A stretch of DNA of 64,000 nucleotides from Branchipolynoe longqiensis (GCA_030323885.1 CM059186.1:24881849-24945848), one strand, 5' to 3'. Counted from the stretch's first letter, positions 42,813 to 53,619 are shown. The notes: generated from the sequence alone by a model not told the origin. Numbers and translations are program-made.

Positions 42813-43312
42813 CCGGTGTCGTGGTATAAAACCCCGGCCCGATCGCAGCCCCTGCCGTGGCTTCTGCGCATGCGCAGAGTTTGTAAACAAGCGCAGATCG
42901 GCTGCAGAACGAATACACACTGCCAGTGTCTATTAAAGATTAATAGAAATGCACAACCCTAACCGTATAAATTTAATATAATCTATCCGTCGAATATGTT
43001 TTCTATATGTGTACCAAGCAGCTTGTTTCTAAGTGGTGTAGCTTTAGAGATATTTCACTTTTTCTGTATGAAGATTGCACTGACACTCAGAATATCCCAA
43101 CTTTCACTATTATCTCTGTTTTTAATACTTTCAGCATAAATTGCTCTTAGGTTACATTAAATACTTCAGATCTTCCTCTTCAATCGCGCATTAAGATATT
43201 TTTAATCGATCCAATGAAAGCTTTTAAATTTATTTTACAAAAATAAATGCTTAGTCAACTGTCTTCACGGCAGGGGCTGCGATCGGGCCGGGGTTTTATA
43301 CCATGACACCGG
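42813..43312. mobile_element. TIR element with 47-bp ends
   Basis: 42813-42859 and 43266-43312 are inverted with one mismatch (starting CCGGTGTCGTGGTATAAAAC, ending CAGCCCCTGCCGTG). The interior segment 42960-43060 (AAATTTAATATAATC, TTTTCTATATGTGTACCA) also occurs reversed inside the element at 52173-53429. No ORF. Confidence 0.87.
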
Positions 43313-43414
43313 CGGCCGGATGACAAGGGAGTATTTGTGCGGAGACCCTTTGAAACAGTTAACAATGGAAAACTATATTTACTTGTAAATGTTCTTTTCT
43401 CTTTGTATTATTAA

Positions 43415-43744
43415 AGTTGCATAGTCCGATGGTTTCGAATTTCTGTATTTTTTCTGAGATAAATATGTTAGATCGATCACTAGTATCTACTTGACATTAG
43501 TTCAAAGTTACTTTTATTTTAAATGGTAAACTTTTGAGATATTTTGAGTGCAAATATGGAAAATTAGTTTTGGCAAGCCTGCCAACACTCTGACACCATA
43601 GACTTCTGCAGTAACAGGTTCTGTTAAATTGACTCAGAAACAAATGCTTAATATGTGCATCAGTATCTAAGTTAGATATGTCAAATCAAATCTACATAAT
43701 TGGTTTGGTTTTGAAAATTTGATATTTCATCGGACTATGCAGCT
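43415..43744. mobile_element. TTAA MITE ('CATAGTCCGATGG' family), complete
   Basis: Exact TTAA at 43411-43414 and 43745-43748. Ends AGTTGCATAGTCCGATGG and, inverted, CATCGGACTATGCAGCT. 330 bp without coding capacity. TTAA duplication suggests piggyBac- or Kolobok-type mobilisation. Confidence 0.92.
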
Positions 43745-43813
43745 TTAATAGAACAGCGGAGAGCTGTAGCCACACTGCTCTGCCAAAGCATGGTGGTCTG
43801 GAAATAAGGAATC

Positions 43814-44117
43814 GGGAGCGGGACGTAGCTCAGGCGATAGAGTGTCCACCTGTGAAGGTGTCGGTCATCTGATCGATCCTGCTGAGTGGATCCATTTGCA
43901 GTTTGCCTATTTTCCGTTCCAACCAGTGGTCCACAACTGGTTCATCACAGGCTGTGTTATGTGCTGTCCTGTCTGTGGGTAGCTATGTGGCAGCAGCGGG
44001 TTTCCTCCAAAGAAATATGTCAGAATGACCATATGCTTGAGATCCAATAGCTGATAATATGAAAATCAATGTGCTCTAGAGGCGTCATTAAATGTAACAA
44101 AATATACTTCTTTTGGG
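43814..44117 (+). mobile_element. SINE-2, complete with target-site duplication
   Basis: Flanked by the 10-bp repeat ATAAGGAATC (43804-43813 and 44118-44127). The head GGGACGTAGCTCAGGCGATAG has a good A box and GATCGATCCTGC a B box. The body has CCACAACTGGTTCATCACAG, GTGCTGTCCTGTCTGTGGG and GTGCTCTAGAGGCGTCATTAAA with an A-rich end. As I recall it, the body resembles the conserved-domain SINEs widespread in molluscs and other invertebrates. Confidence 0.9.
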
Positions 44118-44319
44118 ATAAGGAATCAAACATGGATATTTATCGATGCAAGTCTTCTTAGATCATTGATAACCTACCCGCCCCTCCCCACCCCTCTTAA
44201 AAGAGACAATGAAATCGACATATATCTTTTTACCTTACAGCATTTCTCTACACATAAAATACATCAATATCATTAACCCAGCTTACCTGATGACTAATAG
44301 ACCATATTATGTACCCAGA

Positions 44320-44475
44320 AGAGATGGCTGAATGAATTGAGAACCAGCTACCCATTTTGACAGGTCAGGGGTTTCGAACCCCAAATGTTTGGCCAAGTCG
44401 AACCCAATGACTTAGAAAATTATACTTGTCGCTAACTAGTCTGGTGTTTGGCATTACTAGAGCAGTGTAATGAGG
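44320..44475 (+). mobile_element. SINE-1 head fragment
   Basis: Head (GAGATGGCTGAATGAATTGAG, GGGTTTCGAACCCC) and linker to TGGCATTACTAG; 3' body missing. Confidence 0.75.
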
Positions 44476-44707
44476 AAGACCAATTGTCCGCGATTGAAAC
44501 TTCCCCTGTTTAATCAGCTAGTAAAACCATTGACACTGACATTATACCCAAGTCAAAAGCTACCATCTATAGCACAAAGTGGGAAATACAGAGAGTGTGG
44601 AAGGGAGGGAGGGGGGAAAGGGGTAGCCATGGAGGGGGAGGGACAGAGGGAGGGGGCTTTGTAGTGACTGACTGACTGTTGAATCGCCCTTCAGCTTCTG
44701 AGAACCT
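44476..44707. other. No gene; short purine run at 44598-44655
   Basis: GGAAGGGAGGGAGGGGGGAA-type sequence; otherwise nothing recognised. Confidence 0.5.
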
Positions 44708-44719
44708 TATCCAGAGCTG

Positions 44720-44775
44720 TTCCGTCCTGATATGACCTTAGGTGTTGCTAGACGTAAAACAACAACAAACAAACA
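44720..44775 (+). mobile_element. SINE-1, extreme 5' truncation with target-site duplication
   Basis: Only the last 56 bp of SINE-1 (TTCCGTCCTGATATGACCTT to the CAAACAAACA tail) lie between two copies of TATCCAGAGCTG (44708-44719, 44776-44787). This shows the family inserts by target-primed reverse transcription with 5' truncation. Confidence 0.92.
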
Positions 44776-44887
44776 TATCCAGAGCTGGCGCTGTTAGCAG
44801 TACTGCGATTACGTATGAATGTTATGAACTGCTAGGGACCCAGAATGTGTCCCTTTTGAACGTGGGGCACACTGGTTCCTGGAAAGC

Positions 44888-45114
44888 GGCTGGCGTTCGG
44901 CATTATTAGGATAGGGCAATGAATGGTTAGCTGAGTGTCGGGATAATATGACTGAGTGGGATATCAGGTCATGGTGCCGGCGGCCTGATTTCCCAGTGGG
45001 GCAGCACTATAAAGTCACCATGAGTACGCCACACTGTCATAAGTCGGTACCCGTCCTAATGTGACCTTAGATGTTGCCAGGACGTAAAGTTCTAACAACC
45101 AACCAAACCAACCT
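44888..45114 (+). mobile_element. SINE-1, 5'-truncated
   Basis: Starts GGCGTTCGGCATTATTAGGA, full 3' body, tail CCAACCAAACCAACC. Confidence 0.87.
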
Positions 45115-45116
45115 GT

Positions 45117-45262
45117 AGCGGTTAAACATAATTGATTGTATGCTTTTACATTATATGTAAAGGCAATTGTTGAATACAAAAACACTTCTCGCCATGAATA
45201 TGGCCTATGCTGCCAACATTGCGTAAAGAAACCACCAACCAATCAATCAATCAAGCAAGCAG
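45117..45262 (+). mobile_element. 3' end of the RNase H-bearing LINE
   Basis: AATTGATTGTATGCTTTTAC, TTCTCGCCATGAATATGGCC, TATGCTGCCAACATTGCGTA and a CAATCAATCAATC tail match, on the opposite strand, the 3' end of the LINE at 57121-57250. 5'-truncated copy. Confidence 0.82.
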
Positions 45263-45299
45263 ATAAACCACTCATAAGTAAGTACAGCTGCACAAGCGA

Positions 45300-45455
45300 G
45301 TGAGAGTTGGAGGGAGTGATAGAGGGAGCGAGAGAGGGAGAGATGTAGCGAGAGATGGAGCGAGAAAGGGAGTGAGAAAGGGAGCAAGAGAGGGAGAGGG
45401 AGCGAGAGAGGGAGCGAAAGAGGGAGAGATGGAGAGATGGAGCGAGAGAGCATTT
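45300..45455 (+). repeat. GAGAGGGAGCGA-type low-complexity repeat
   Basis: Imperfect GAGAGAGGGAGCGA units. No coding signal. Confidence 0.85.
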
Positions 45456-45888
45456 CTTTCAAAGCTAGTGGGCAACCTGTAATACGGATCCCGCGGGTTG
45501 ACCGATACCGCCCGGTGGGGTGGAGATTGGGTTGAGTCTGAGGGTGGCGGGGAGTGAATCAGTCAGTGAGCGGCTCTCGTTGCCTCTGAGCAGCTGGCCC
45601 CGCCTGCGGAAGCTCATCACAGACAAGTTGCTGTCAGTTGAGAACGATCGATGCCGCACCGCACGCATGAGGCGCAGTATCGATTACTGCCACCTGAGCC
45701 CACTAGTTAGCCGCTAGGGGGCGCGGTAAGGTAGGGACGCACCGGATCAGACGTGACACGCCACGAGAAGTCGCCACTGTCTACGGGCACTCACACCAGC
45801 ACTTAGGGAGCTCACCTACCCACACACCTTTCACACACCTGCCACAAACCCCACGATTACGGTCCATCAAAGACATGCACAGGTAGAT
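45456..45888. other. No recognisable gene
   Basis: GC-balanced sequence with an 85-codon frame on the minus strand that extends into the neighbouring repeat; no motif recognised. Confidence 0.4.
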
Positions 45889-46665
45889 GCCACTGCCCTG
45901 CTCTGCTGCGCTGTGCTCTGCCCTGCTGTGTTCTGCCCTGCTCTGCTCTCCTTGGATTCCCCTCTGGTGTCCTCTGCTTAGTGGGTCCCCTTTTCTCTGC
46001 TCTGCTCTGTCCTGTTCTGTTCTGTTCACTCCTCCCATCCCCTCCCGTGCCGTCCCCTCCCCTCCCCTCCCCTCCCCTCCCCTCCCCTGCCCTCCCTCCC
46101 CTCCCCTCCCCTTCCTCCCCCCCCTCCCCTTCCCTCCTCTTCCTCACTCCCTTCCCTCTGCTCTCCTTCCCCCCCTTCCCTCCCTCCCTTCTCTCCTCTC
46201 CTCGCCCTCCCTTCCCTTCCTCTCCTCTCCTTCTTCCTCTCCTCTCCTCTCCTCTCCTCTCCCTCTCTCTCCTCCCCTCCCCTCCCCTCTCCTCTCCTCC
46301 CCTCCCCTCCTCCCTCCCTCCCTCCCTCCCCTCCCCTCACCCCCTGCCCTCCCCTCCCATGCCCCCCTCCACCTCTTCCCCCTCCCCTCCCTCTCCTCTC
46401 TTCTCCCCCCTCTCCTCTTCTCTCCCCCTCTCTCTCCTTCTCCCTCCCTCCCTGCCCGCTCCCTCCCTCCCTGTCTCCCTTTCCCTCCCCCCTTCACCCG
46501 CTCTCCTCCCCTCATCTCCCCTCCCTCCCCTCCCTCCCCTCCCCTCCCCTCCCCTCCCCTCCTCCTCCCTTCCTCCCCTCCCTTCCTCCCCTCCCTCTCA
46601 GCCTCTCTACTCACCCTTTCCCCTTCGCCCCCTCCCCTCGCCTCCTCCCCCATCCTCTCAGTCCC
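45889..46665. repeat. CTGCTCTG repeats followed by a 600-bp polypyrimidine tract
   Basis: 45889-46025 consists of CTCTGCTGTGC-like words. From 46030 to 46665 the + strand is almost wholly C and T (CCCCTCCCCTCC). The roughly 295-codon frames across it are compositional. Confidence 0.93.
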
Positions 46666-47035
46666 TATGCATGCCAGTGTTGTTTGCCCACACACTCCAC
46701 ACGCACGCACGCACGCACACACACACGCACACACACACCGGCACTGTCACGCGCTGTGGGTGGATGGGCGAGCATAAAACAGCCAGTCCTATCTCCTGCT
46801 GTGTAGGGAAGGTTGCTTCTGAAGCCCGCCAGGCTTATTGCGGCGCATTACCGCTGCCGCCATAGAGAACCACATATGAGGTAACATGGAAAATGAATAA
46901 GTGAGTGACTCGCACTCGCTGATGCCTGCTACCCCGAGCAGCTCAGAGCGTCAATACATCAGATGGTGTTGACATATTGATATTGTCGTATTGTAATGCC
47001 CTGCAAAGGACTCACTTCATTGGCGCCATTCATCG
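46666..47035. other. No gene; short (CACA)n at about 46690-46740
   Basis: CACGCACGCACGCACACACAC-type repeat, otherwise unremarkable. Confidence 0.55.
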
Positions 47036-47040
47036 ACTTC

Positions 47041-47376
47041 AGCTGCATAGTCCCAATTGAAGCTGCATAGTCCCAATTGAAATGGCAAATTTTCAAAACC
47101 AAAATAATTATCTAGATTTGATTCTACATATCTAACTTGGATACTGGTGCACTTATTAAGCATTTGTCACCACCTAACCAGAAATACTGAAGCAATTTAA
47201 TAAAAATATGATACTGCAGAAGCCTATGGTGTCAGAATTGTGGCATGCTTGCCAAAATTAATATCTAAAAAAGTTAGCCATGTAAAATCAAAGTTATTTC
47301 AAGCTAAAGTAAGGTAGATTTTAACAAACATATTTGTCTCAGAAAAAGAGAGAAACTCTAAAACCATCGGACTACT
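47041..47376. mobile_element. TTAA MITE ('CATAGTCCGATGG' family), reverse copy
   Basis: Begins AGCTGCATAGTCCCAATTGA twice in tandem; the interior (GGCAAATTTTCAAAACCAAA, ATGGTGTCAGAATTGTGGCA) is the reverse of 43415-43744. Ends CCATCGGACTACT followed by TTAA (47377-47380). The left flank has lost TTAA. Confidence 0.82.
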
Positions 47377-47667
47377 TTAAGTAAGTTTTTTTTAGGGAAA
47401 GCAAATGAATTATTAGAAATTTCCTTTCTGTAGTTATCCATTTCTCCAGTGCTATTGTTTCAAGGAAGATGCTGATCTGAAGTGAACTTGTTGACTTTTC
47501 AGTACTGGTCGATCTGAGCCATAGATAACTCACTCAAGTCCCCCAGGTGGTGCGTACGCATGCGCAATGCGCAAATAACGGTGGAGTCCTGTCACGTGAC
47601 TATTTCACATGCTCCTCCTGTGGATGGACATTTCCTGCATAGGTACATCTCCGTTCGTCGCGCTCTC

Positions 47668-47995
47668 TGTATCTATCTATTTATCTATTTATCTATCTAT
47701 TTATATATCTATCTATCTACCTCTCTCTTCTGTCCTCTCCACTCCTCTCCTCTCATCGCCTCTCCTCGCTTCCCTCCCCTCCTATCCTCGGTTTGCTCTC
47801 CTCTCCTTTCTCTGTTCTGCTCTGTACTGCTCTGATCTGCTTTGCTCTGCTTTGCTCTGCTTTGCTCTGCTTTGTTCTGCTTTGCTCTGTTTTGATCTGC
47901 TTTGCTCTGCTCTGCTTTGCTCTGCTCTGCTCTGCTTTGCTTTGCTCTGCTCTGCTCTGCTCTGCTCTCCTGCCCTCTCCTCTCCTCCTCTCTTC
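47668..47995. repeat. (ATCT)n then CTGCTTTGCT low-complexity tract
   Basis: TATCTATTTATCTATC microsatellite to 47720, a CTCTCCTC stretch, then about 18 copies of CTGCTTTGCT/CTGCTCTG to 47990. Confidence 0.92.
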
Positions 47996-48139
47996 TTCAG
48001 GTGTGGGGAGAAGGGGTAGGTGAGGAAGAGATGGTCCATATGTTGGTGTGATTGGACGAGTGTGGAATGCGGAATGGAGGAGTGGGAGACAGAGTTAGGG
48101 TGACTCTCGTCAATCAGTGAGATGTTCACTGAACGCTGC

Positions 48140-48780
48140 TCATTTGGAAATTGTATGGTACACGGCAGTGAGAACTATGTGTCTGCCACATGGTTGTTAC
48201 CGCCACCCAGCGGTGTGGTGACAACGACCCCTGGGGCGTAATCGCTTAATCAACTCGGGTCACCCGAGCCACATTTTGGCGCATGCGCACATACTACAGA
48301 CTCAGGTCGAATAATCGAATGCGCTTCTCCACGCTCGGCGTGGCAACAATGGTGGCTTAATCCAAAACTTTTTTGTTTGTTTAATAACCCATAGAACTAC
48401 TGCAAAATCGGATTTAAAGTATTTTTTGATTGGATAGTTAATTATATTTCAATTTCATTAATCTGTGTTATTACCTAAAAAAAAACACCATGTATGACTG
48501 GTACCGGTAGCTGTTATCCTGCAGGATGGTACCAGCACAAATATGACGTCATCATCCCTAGCCAACCCCAGCCAAGAGGTGGGTTACTGGGGTCGGGTTG
48601 TTTTGCACATGGCACGTGTTTTTGTCAACTCCACTCGCGGTGTTCGATTTGAAATTCTAGCAACTCGGGTGACCTGAGTCACCCGGGTCGTGTTAATCGA
48701 TTACATCCCTGGTGAATAGAGAGGGCATCATTGTGCAAAATTGTGTGCAGGCACAGGTGTCACATGAGTCTCTTTCTTCA
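48140..48780. repeat. Dispersed repeat, copy interrupted by a TIR element
   Basis: 48140-48233 (CATTTGGAAATTGTATGGTA, GTGAGAACTATGTGTCTGCC, GGTGACAACGACCCCTG) and 48708-48765 (GGTGAATAGAGAGGGCATCA, GGCACAGGTGTCACATGAG) together match one continuous segment at 53620-53790. Confidence 0.82.
48234..48707. mobile_element. TIR element filling the 48.2-kb repeat
   Basis: Ends GGGCGTAATCGCTTAATC and, inverted, TTAATCGATTACAT; inner arms carry AACTCGGGTCACCCGAG and CTCGGGTGACCTGAGTCACC. The empty-site paralogue at about 53731 (GGCCCCTGGTGAATGG) shows that this segment is an insertion with duplication of about CCCTG. No ORF. Confidence 0.85.
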
Positions 48781-49380
48781 CCAACCCTCCCCCCACACTC
48801 CACCATCCTCCTGCCTCTTCCACAAATACTACCAAAAACTGCCCAAGTTGGGATATCTTCTCTGTTGCCCTAGTCCATTATTAGTAAAGGACACCACAAA
48901 TAGTCTCGCCTCAAGCTAGTATTCTATATACGCAGTCTGCGAATGTGTGTAACTTATAAGGTCTGCAATGTTTGCGATCCCATACATACAAATACCCATA
49001 TGTTTCAGTCAGTCCTTCCAATTTTGTATATATATATATGTATTTGCACCAATCGCTACATGGAGAGATCCACTTTTTCCGTCTATACAAATCGAAGTCG
49101 CAGTCAGACATATGGAATAATTTGTATTCTATTTACATGTTTTCCATTTTATGTTGCAGTGGTATTCGCACACTGCATTCCATGTATATGGAATGCCAGC
49201 TTAACTTGGCGCACTTCCAGCTGCCTGTGGAGTGTAATTGTCCGGGGGGCTTGGGGTGGGGGTGAGGATGAGGGTGGACCGGGGAGGGGGTGGGGGATGT
49301 CGTGCATTAGAGTGCCGCTCTCGTTTTACCTTGTGTTACAGCACTGACGGTAAATGGGGTGTTTACATACGGTATGGGGG
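48781..49380. other. No recognisable gene
   Basis: A 134-codon frame (48943-49347) has no known motif and overlaps another open frame; TA-rich at 49028-49040. Function not recognised. Confidence 0.4.
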
Positions 49381-49385
49381 AGTCA

Positions 49386-51315
49386 ATGATATTCTGCTAA
49401 CCGTACTAGTACCATTTAACCGGTACTAGGTGATAGTCAATGATACTCTGCTAAACGTACTAGTATCATTTAACCGGTACTAGGTGATAGTCAATGATAC
49501 TCTGCTAAACGTACTAGTGTCATTTAACTGGTACTAGGTGATCGTCAATGCTACTCTGCTAACCGTACTAGTGTCATTTAACCGGTACTAGGTGATCGTC
49601 AATGATACTCTTCTAACTGTACTAGTGTCATTTAACCGGTACTAGGTGATAGTCAATGATACTCTGCTAACCGTACTAGTGTCATTTAACCAGTACTAGG
49701 TGATATTCAATGATACTTTGCTAACCATACTAGTGTCATTTAACCCGTATTAGGTGATAGGCAATGATACTCTGCTAACCGTACTAGTATAATTTAACCA
49801 GTCCTAGGCGATAGTCAATGATACTCTGCTAACCATACTTGTATCATTTAACCAGTCCTAGGTGATAGTCAATGATATTCTACTAACCATACTAGTGTCA
49901 TTTAACCGGTTCTAGGTGATAGTCAATGATACTTTGCTAACCGTACTAGTGTCATTTAACCGGTACTAGGTGATATTCAATGATACTCTGCTAACCATAC
50001 TAGTGTCATTTAATGAGTACTAGGTGATAGGCAATGATACTCTGCTAACCATACTAGTGTCATTTTAACGGTACTAGGTGATAGTCAATGATACTCTGCT
50101 AACCGTACTAGTATCATTTAACCAGTCCTAGGTGATAGTCAATGATATTCTACTAACCATACTAGTGTCATTTAACCGGTTCTAGGTGATAGTCAATGAT
50201 ACTTTGCTAACCGTACTAGTGTCATTTAACCGGTACTAGGTGATAGTCAATGATACTCTACTAACCGTACTAGTGTCATTTAACTGGTACTAGGTGATAT
50301 TCAATGATATTCTGCTAACCGTACTAGTGTCATTTAACTGGTACTAGGTGTTAGTCAATGATACTCTGCTAACCGTCATACTAGTATCATTTAACCAGTA
50401 CTAGGTGATAGTCAATGATAGTATCGTTTAGCCATTACTATGTGATAGTCAATGATACTCGGCTAACCATACTAGTATCATTTAGCCAGTACTAGGTGAT
50501 AGTCAATGATAATCCGCTAACCATACTATTGTCGTTTAGCCAGTACTAGGTGATAGTCAATGATACTCTGCTAACCGCACTAGTGTTGTTTAACCAGTAC
50601 TAGGTGATAGTCAATGATGATATCGATTAACCAGTAGGCCCCCCCCTACTATGTGATAGTCAATGATACTCTGCTAACCATAGTAGTAACATTTAACCAG
50701 TACTAGGTGATAGTTAATCACACCTGCTAACCTTACTAGCATTGTTTAAGTGGTATTAGGTGATAGTTAATTATACTTTGCTAATGGTACTAGTGTCGTT
50801 TAGCCATTGCTACGTGATACTCGATCATGCTCTGCTAACCTAGTATTGTTTAACCAGTACTAGGTGATAGTCACTGATACTGTACTAACCATACTAGTAT
50901 CATTTAACCGGTACTAGGTGATAGTCAATGATACTTTGCTAACCGTACTAGTATTATTTAGCTGGTACTAGGTTATAGGCAATCATACTCTGCTAATAGT
51001 ACTAGTATCATTTAACCTGTCCTAGGTCATAATCAATGATACTTTGCAAACTGTTCTAGTACCATTAACTGGTACTAGGTGATAGTCAATCATACTCCGC
51101 TAACGTACAAGCTGGTACTAGGTAATAGTCAATGATACTCTGCTAACCACACTAGTGTCATTTAACCGATAGTAGGTTATAGTCAATTATACTCTGCTAA
51201 CTATTTAACCGGTACTCATTCATAGTAAATTCTCTCTTAACGGTACGAGTATCATTTGACCAGTACGACGTGATAATTAATCACTCTTCTAACGGTGCTA
51301 GCATTTTTTAGCAGG
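49386..51315. repeat. 54-bp satellite array, about 35 units
   Basis: Unit: GTACTAGGTGATAGTCAATG, ATACTCTGCTAACCGTACTA, GTGTCATTTAACCG (54 bp; for example 49441 to 49495). The left part is regular; after about 50640 units show deletions and base changes and fade out near 51315. Each unit holds GTACTAGT-type palindromic words. No long frames. Confidence 0.96.
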
Positions 51316-51548
51316 TACTCGGTTCAATCGTCTTAGACTAGTTCAATTAGAAATTGTCAATTTCCCTGCAGGAAAGAGCCTGAATATTGAAGTAACTCTG
51401 TACATGTGTGAAAGACATTATTGTACGTATGTGATTGCATATATAATAGTCCTTACGAATAGATAGAGTGCTTTCAAATGAGCTTCAGCATTCGGCTTCG
51501 ACTTAGTGTACATACGCATAGGCATATGTAATAGTCCTTGTGAGTAAG

Positions 51549-51892
51549 TTGGTTCGTTGTTGGAGTTTTATATCCTGGCAACATCTCAGGTCATATCAGG
51601 TTGGGTACCGACTTGTGACAGTGTGCACTCATGGAGACTTTATAGTGCTGTCCCACTGGGAGACCAGCCCGCCAGCACCATGACCTAATATACCACTCTC
51701 ACATTATCCTGACACTGAGCCAGCCAGTCCTTGCCCTATCCTAATAATGCCGAGCGCCAGGCTAGAAAACGACAAGTATCAATTTTTAAGTCATTGGTTG
51801 GACTCGACCAGGGTTCAAACCAACGAGTTCGAATCCCACGATCTAATCAAAACGGGAGACGGACACTCAACTCATTCGGACATCCCGTCTGC
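51549..51892 (-). mobile_element. SINE-1, reverse, complete with target-site duplication
   Basis: 344 bp between two copies of TCCTTGTGAGTAAG (51535-51548, 51893-51906). Tail of CCAAC type (TTGGTTCGTTGTTGGAGT), type A head (CTCATTCGGACATCCCGTCTG). Confidence 0.94.
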
Positions 51893-52172
51893 TCCTTGTG
51901 AGTAAGTAGAGTGGCCCTCAATACAACGTTAGGCTTCGACTTAGTGTACATCCATGTAGGCATATGTAATAATCCTTGTGGGTGGGTAGCGTGGCCTTCA
52001 GCGTTCAGCTTCGATCCATTTGAAATCATTCGATCTACCCACTCGGCCCCATGACACAGGCCTACGCGTCACCTTTTCTAATGCTGCAGGCCCAACCCGC
52101 TGATTGTGTCAATTGACGCCACGTCCTTGCCGTGCCCCTTCGTGTTTGCAGTCACGTGACTTAATACCCTTC

Positions 52173-53429
52173 CCGGTGTAGGACGTTCAAAACACTACCC
52201 CGTTCAGAACACTACGGTAGTGTTTTGAACCTAAGTTCAAAACACTACCGTAGTGTTCTGAACTTAGGTTCAAAACACTACTGTTAAGTTCAAAACACTA
52301 CCCATACGTACGTTGAAAACACTACCCAAGTTCAAAACACTCATGACATGGCAGGAGCATAAAGTATACAACCAAATTATATTTATTGGACAATTTGTGT
52401 AATAAACATGCCGATATTGTTTATGGGTTCAAATCAGTGAAAACTATGAGTAATTACTATTTCTTGATGTATTTTGAAATTCATATATTAAATGATCAGT
52501 GGAAACATTTAACTGAACCACAAGTGATGGTTGAATATGATGAACGGCATTTCACGTCAGGTAACTATGGTTGCGGCGAGAAGTTTGCAGTTGAACATGT
52601 TAGTGTTACCAGAGAGAGTATATAGATGAGAGGGACAACTCTCATACTGGCCAATGGTCATGTGCAATCTTGCTACAGAAAAAGTGAAATATCTCTAAAA
52701 CCACACCACCTAGAAGCAAATCGCATGGTACACATATAGAAAACATGTTTACCGAAAGGATTATATTAAATTTATAAGGTTACAGTTCTGGATTTCTATT
52801 AATTTTGAATAAAATAAAAGTTTTGCACTGCACGTACGGCAAACTCACAGCTTTAAGCAGTTTTACTATAGAACAAAGGGGCCAAAAAGGTGCTGATTTT
52901 CCCAACTTCAAATCAACATAATTTTCTTGATATTAACTTTAGAAAAATAATATGGTTACCATGATTAAGTTCCTGTCAAGCTTTCCATTGGTATATGTTT
53001 CATTGAGATCAAATGCATTCTCAAAAATGTTCGCACATACCTACTATAAATTCGCCCATGAGTGTGCACTGTCACAAGTCGGTGCCCACCCTAATATGAC
53101 CTTAGATGTTGCTAGGACATAAAACAACAATCAACAACAACAACCCCTACTGCCCCACCTTACTGAATTCTATCCCACCTTACTGCATACTGCATCACGC
53201 TACAACAAATGAAACTGAATATGCAGCTATTATAACATATTTTTTAGAGTAGTGTTTTGAACTTAAGGGTAGTGTTTTGAACTTAATCATAGTGTTTTGA
53301 GCGTGGCCACAGTAGTGTTTTGAACCTACCTTCAACTAGGTTCAAAACACTACGGTAGTGTTTTGAACCTAGGTTCAAAACACTACCGTAGTGTTTTTGT
53401 GGGGTAGTGTTTTGAACTTACTACACCGG
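52173..53429. mobile_element. Composite TIR element with arrays of TTCAAAACACTACC at both ends
   Basis: Outer ends CCGGTGTAG / CTACACCGG are inverted. Just inside, 52190-52345 has about nine copies of GTTCAAAACACTACC in alternating orientation, and 53250-53420 has a mirror set. Perfect small palindromes occur (AACACTACCGTAGTGTT). The interior (about 900 bp) includes a segment (52690-52800) shared with the 42.8-kb element and a 5'-truncated SINE-1 at 53052-53145. A 79-codon frame at 52386-52625 has no recognised motif. Confidence 0.8.
53052..53145 (+). mobile_element. SINE-1, 5'-truncated
   Basis: AGTGTGCACTGTCACAAGTC to the tail ACAACAATCAACAACAACAA. Confidence 0.85.
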
Positions 53430-53615
53430 CGCACCCGGTTTTCGGCTTCCACAAGTTCCACTTTCAGACGCCGCTTCGCTTCTTCCCTATGCACTGTTTC
53501 TTCAACTGTTTCTTCCCTATGCACTGTTTCTTCAACTGTTTCTTCCCTATGCACTGTTTCTTCTTAGCATTATTCACCATGCCGCCAACTGAGACTTCTT
53601 TTTTCTTCCATTGGA
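53430..53615. other. Short 30-bp tandem repeat, three units
   Basis: TTCTTCCCTATGCACTGTTT CTTCAACTG repeated at 53478-53560. No gene recognised. Confidence 0.75.
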
Positions 53616-53619
53616 GTCT

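Noticed and set aside
49386..51315. CRISPR array
   Set aside because: Units are contiguous 54-bp tandem repeats without variable spacers, in a eukaryotic repeat context with no cas genes.
52386..52625. 79-codon frame inside the 52-kb element as a transposase
   Set aside because: No DDE-type motif and no similarity I recognise; too short; likely chance.
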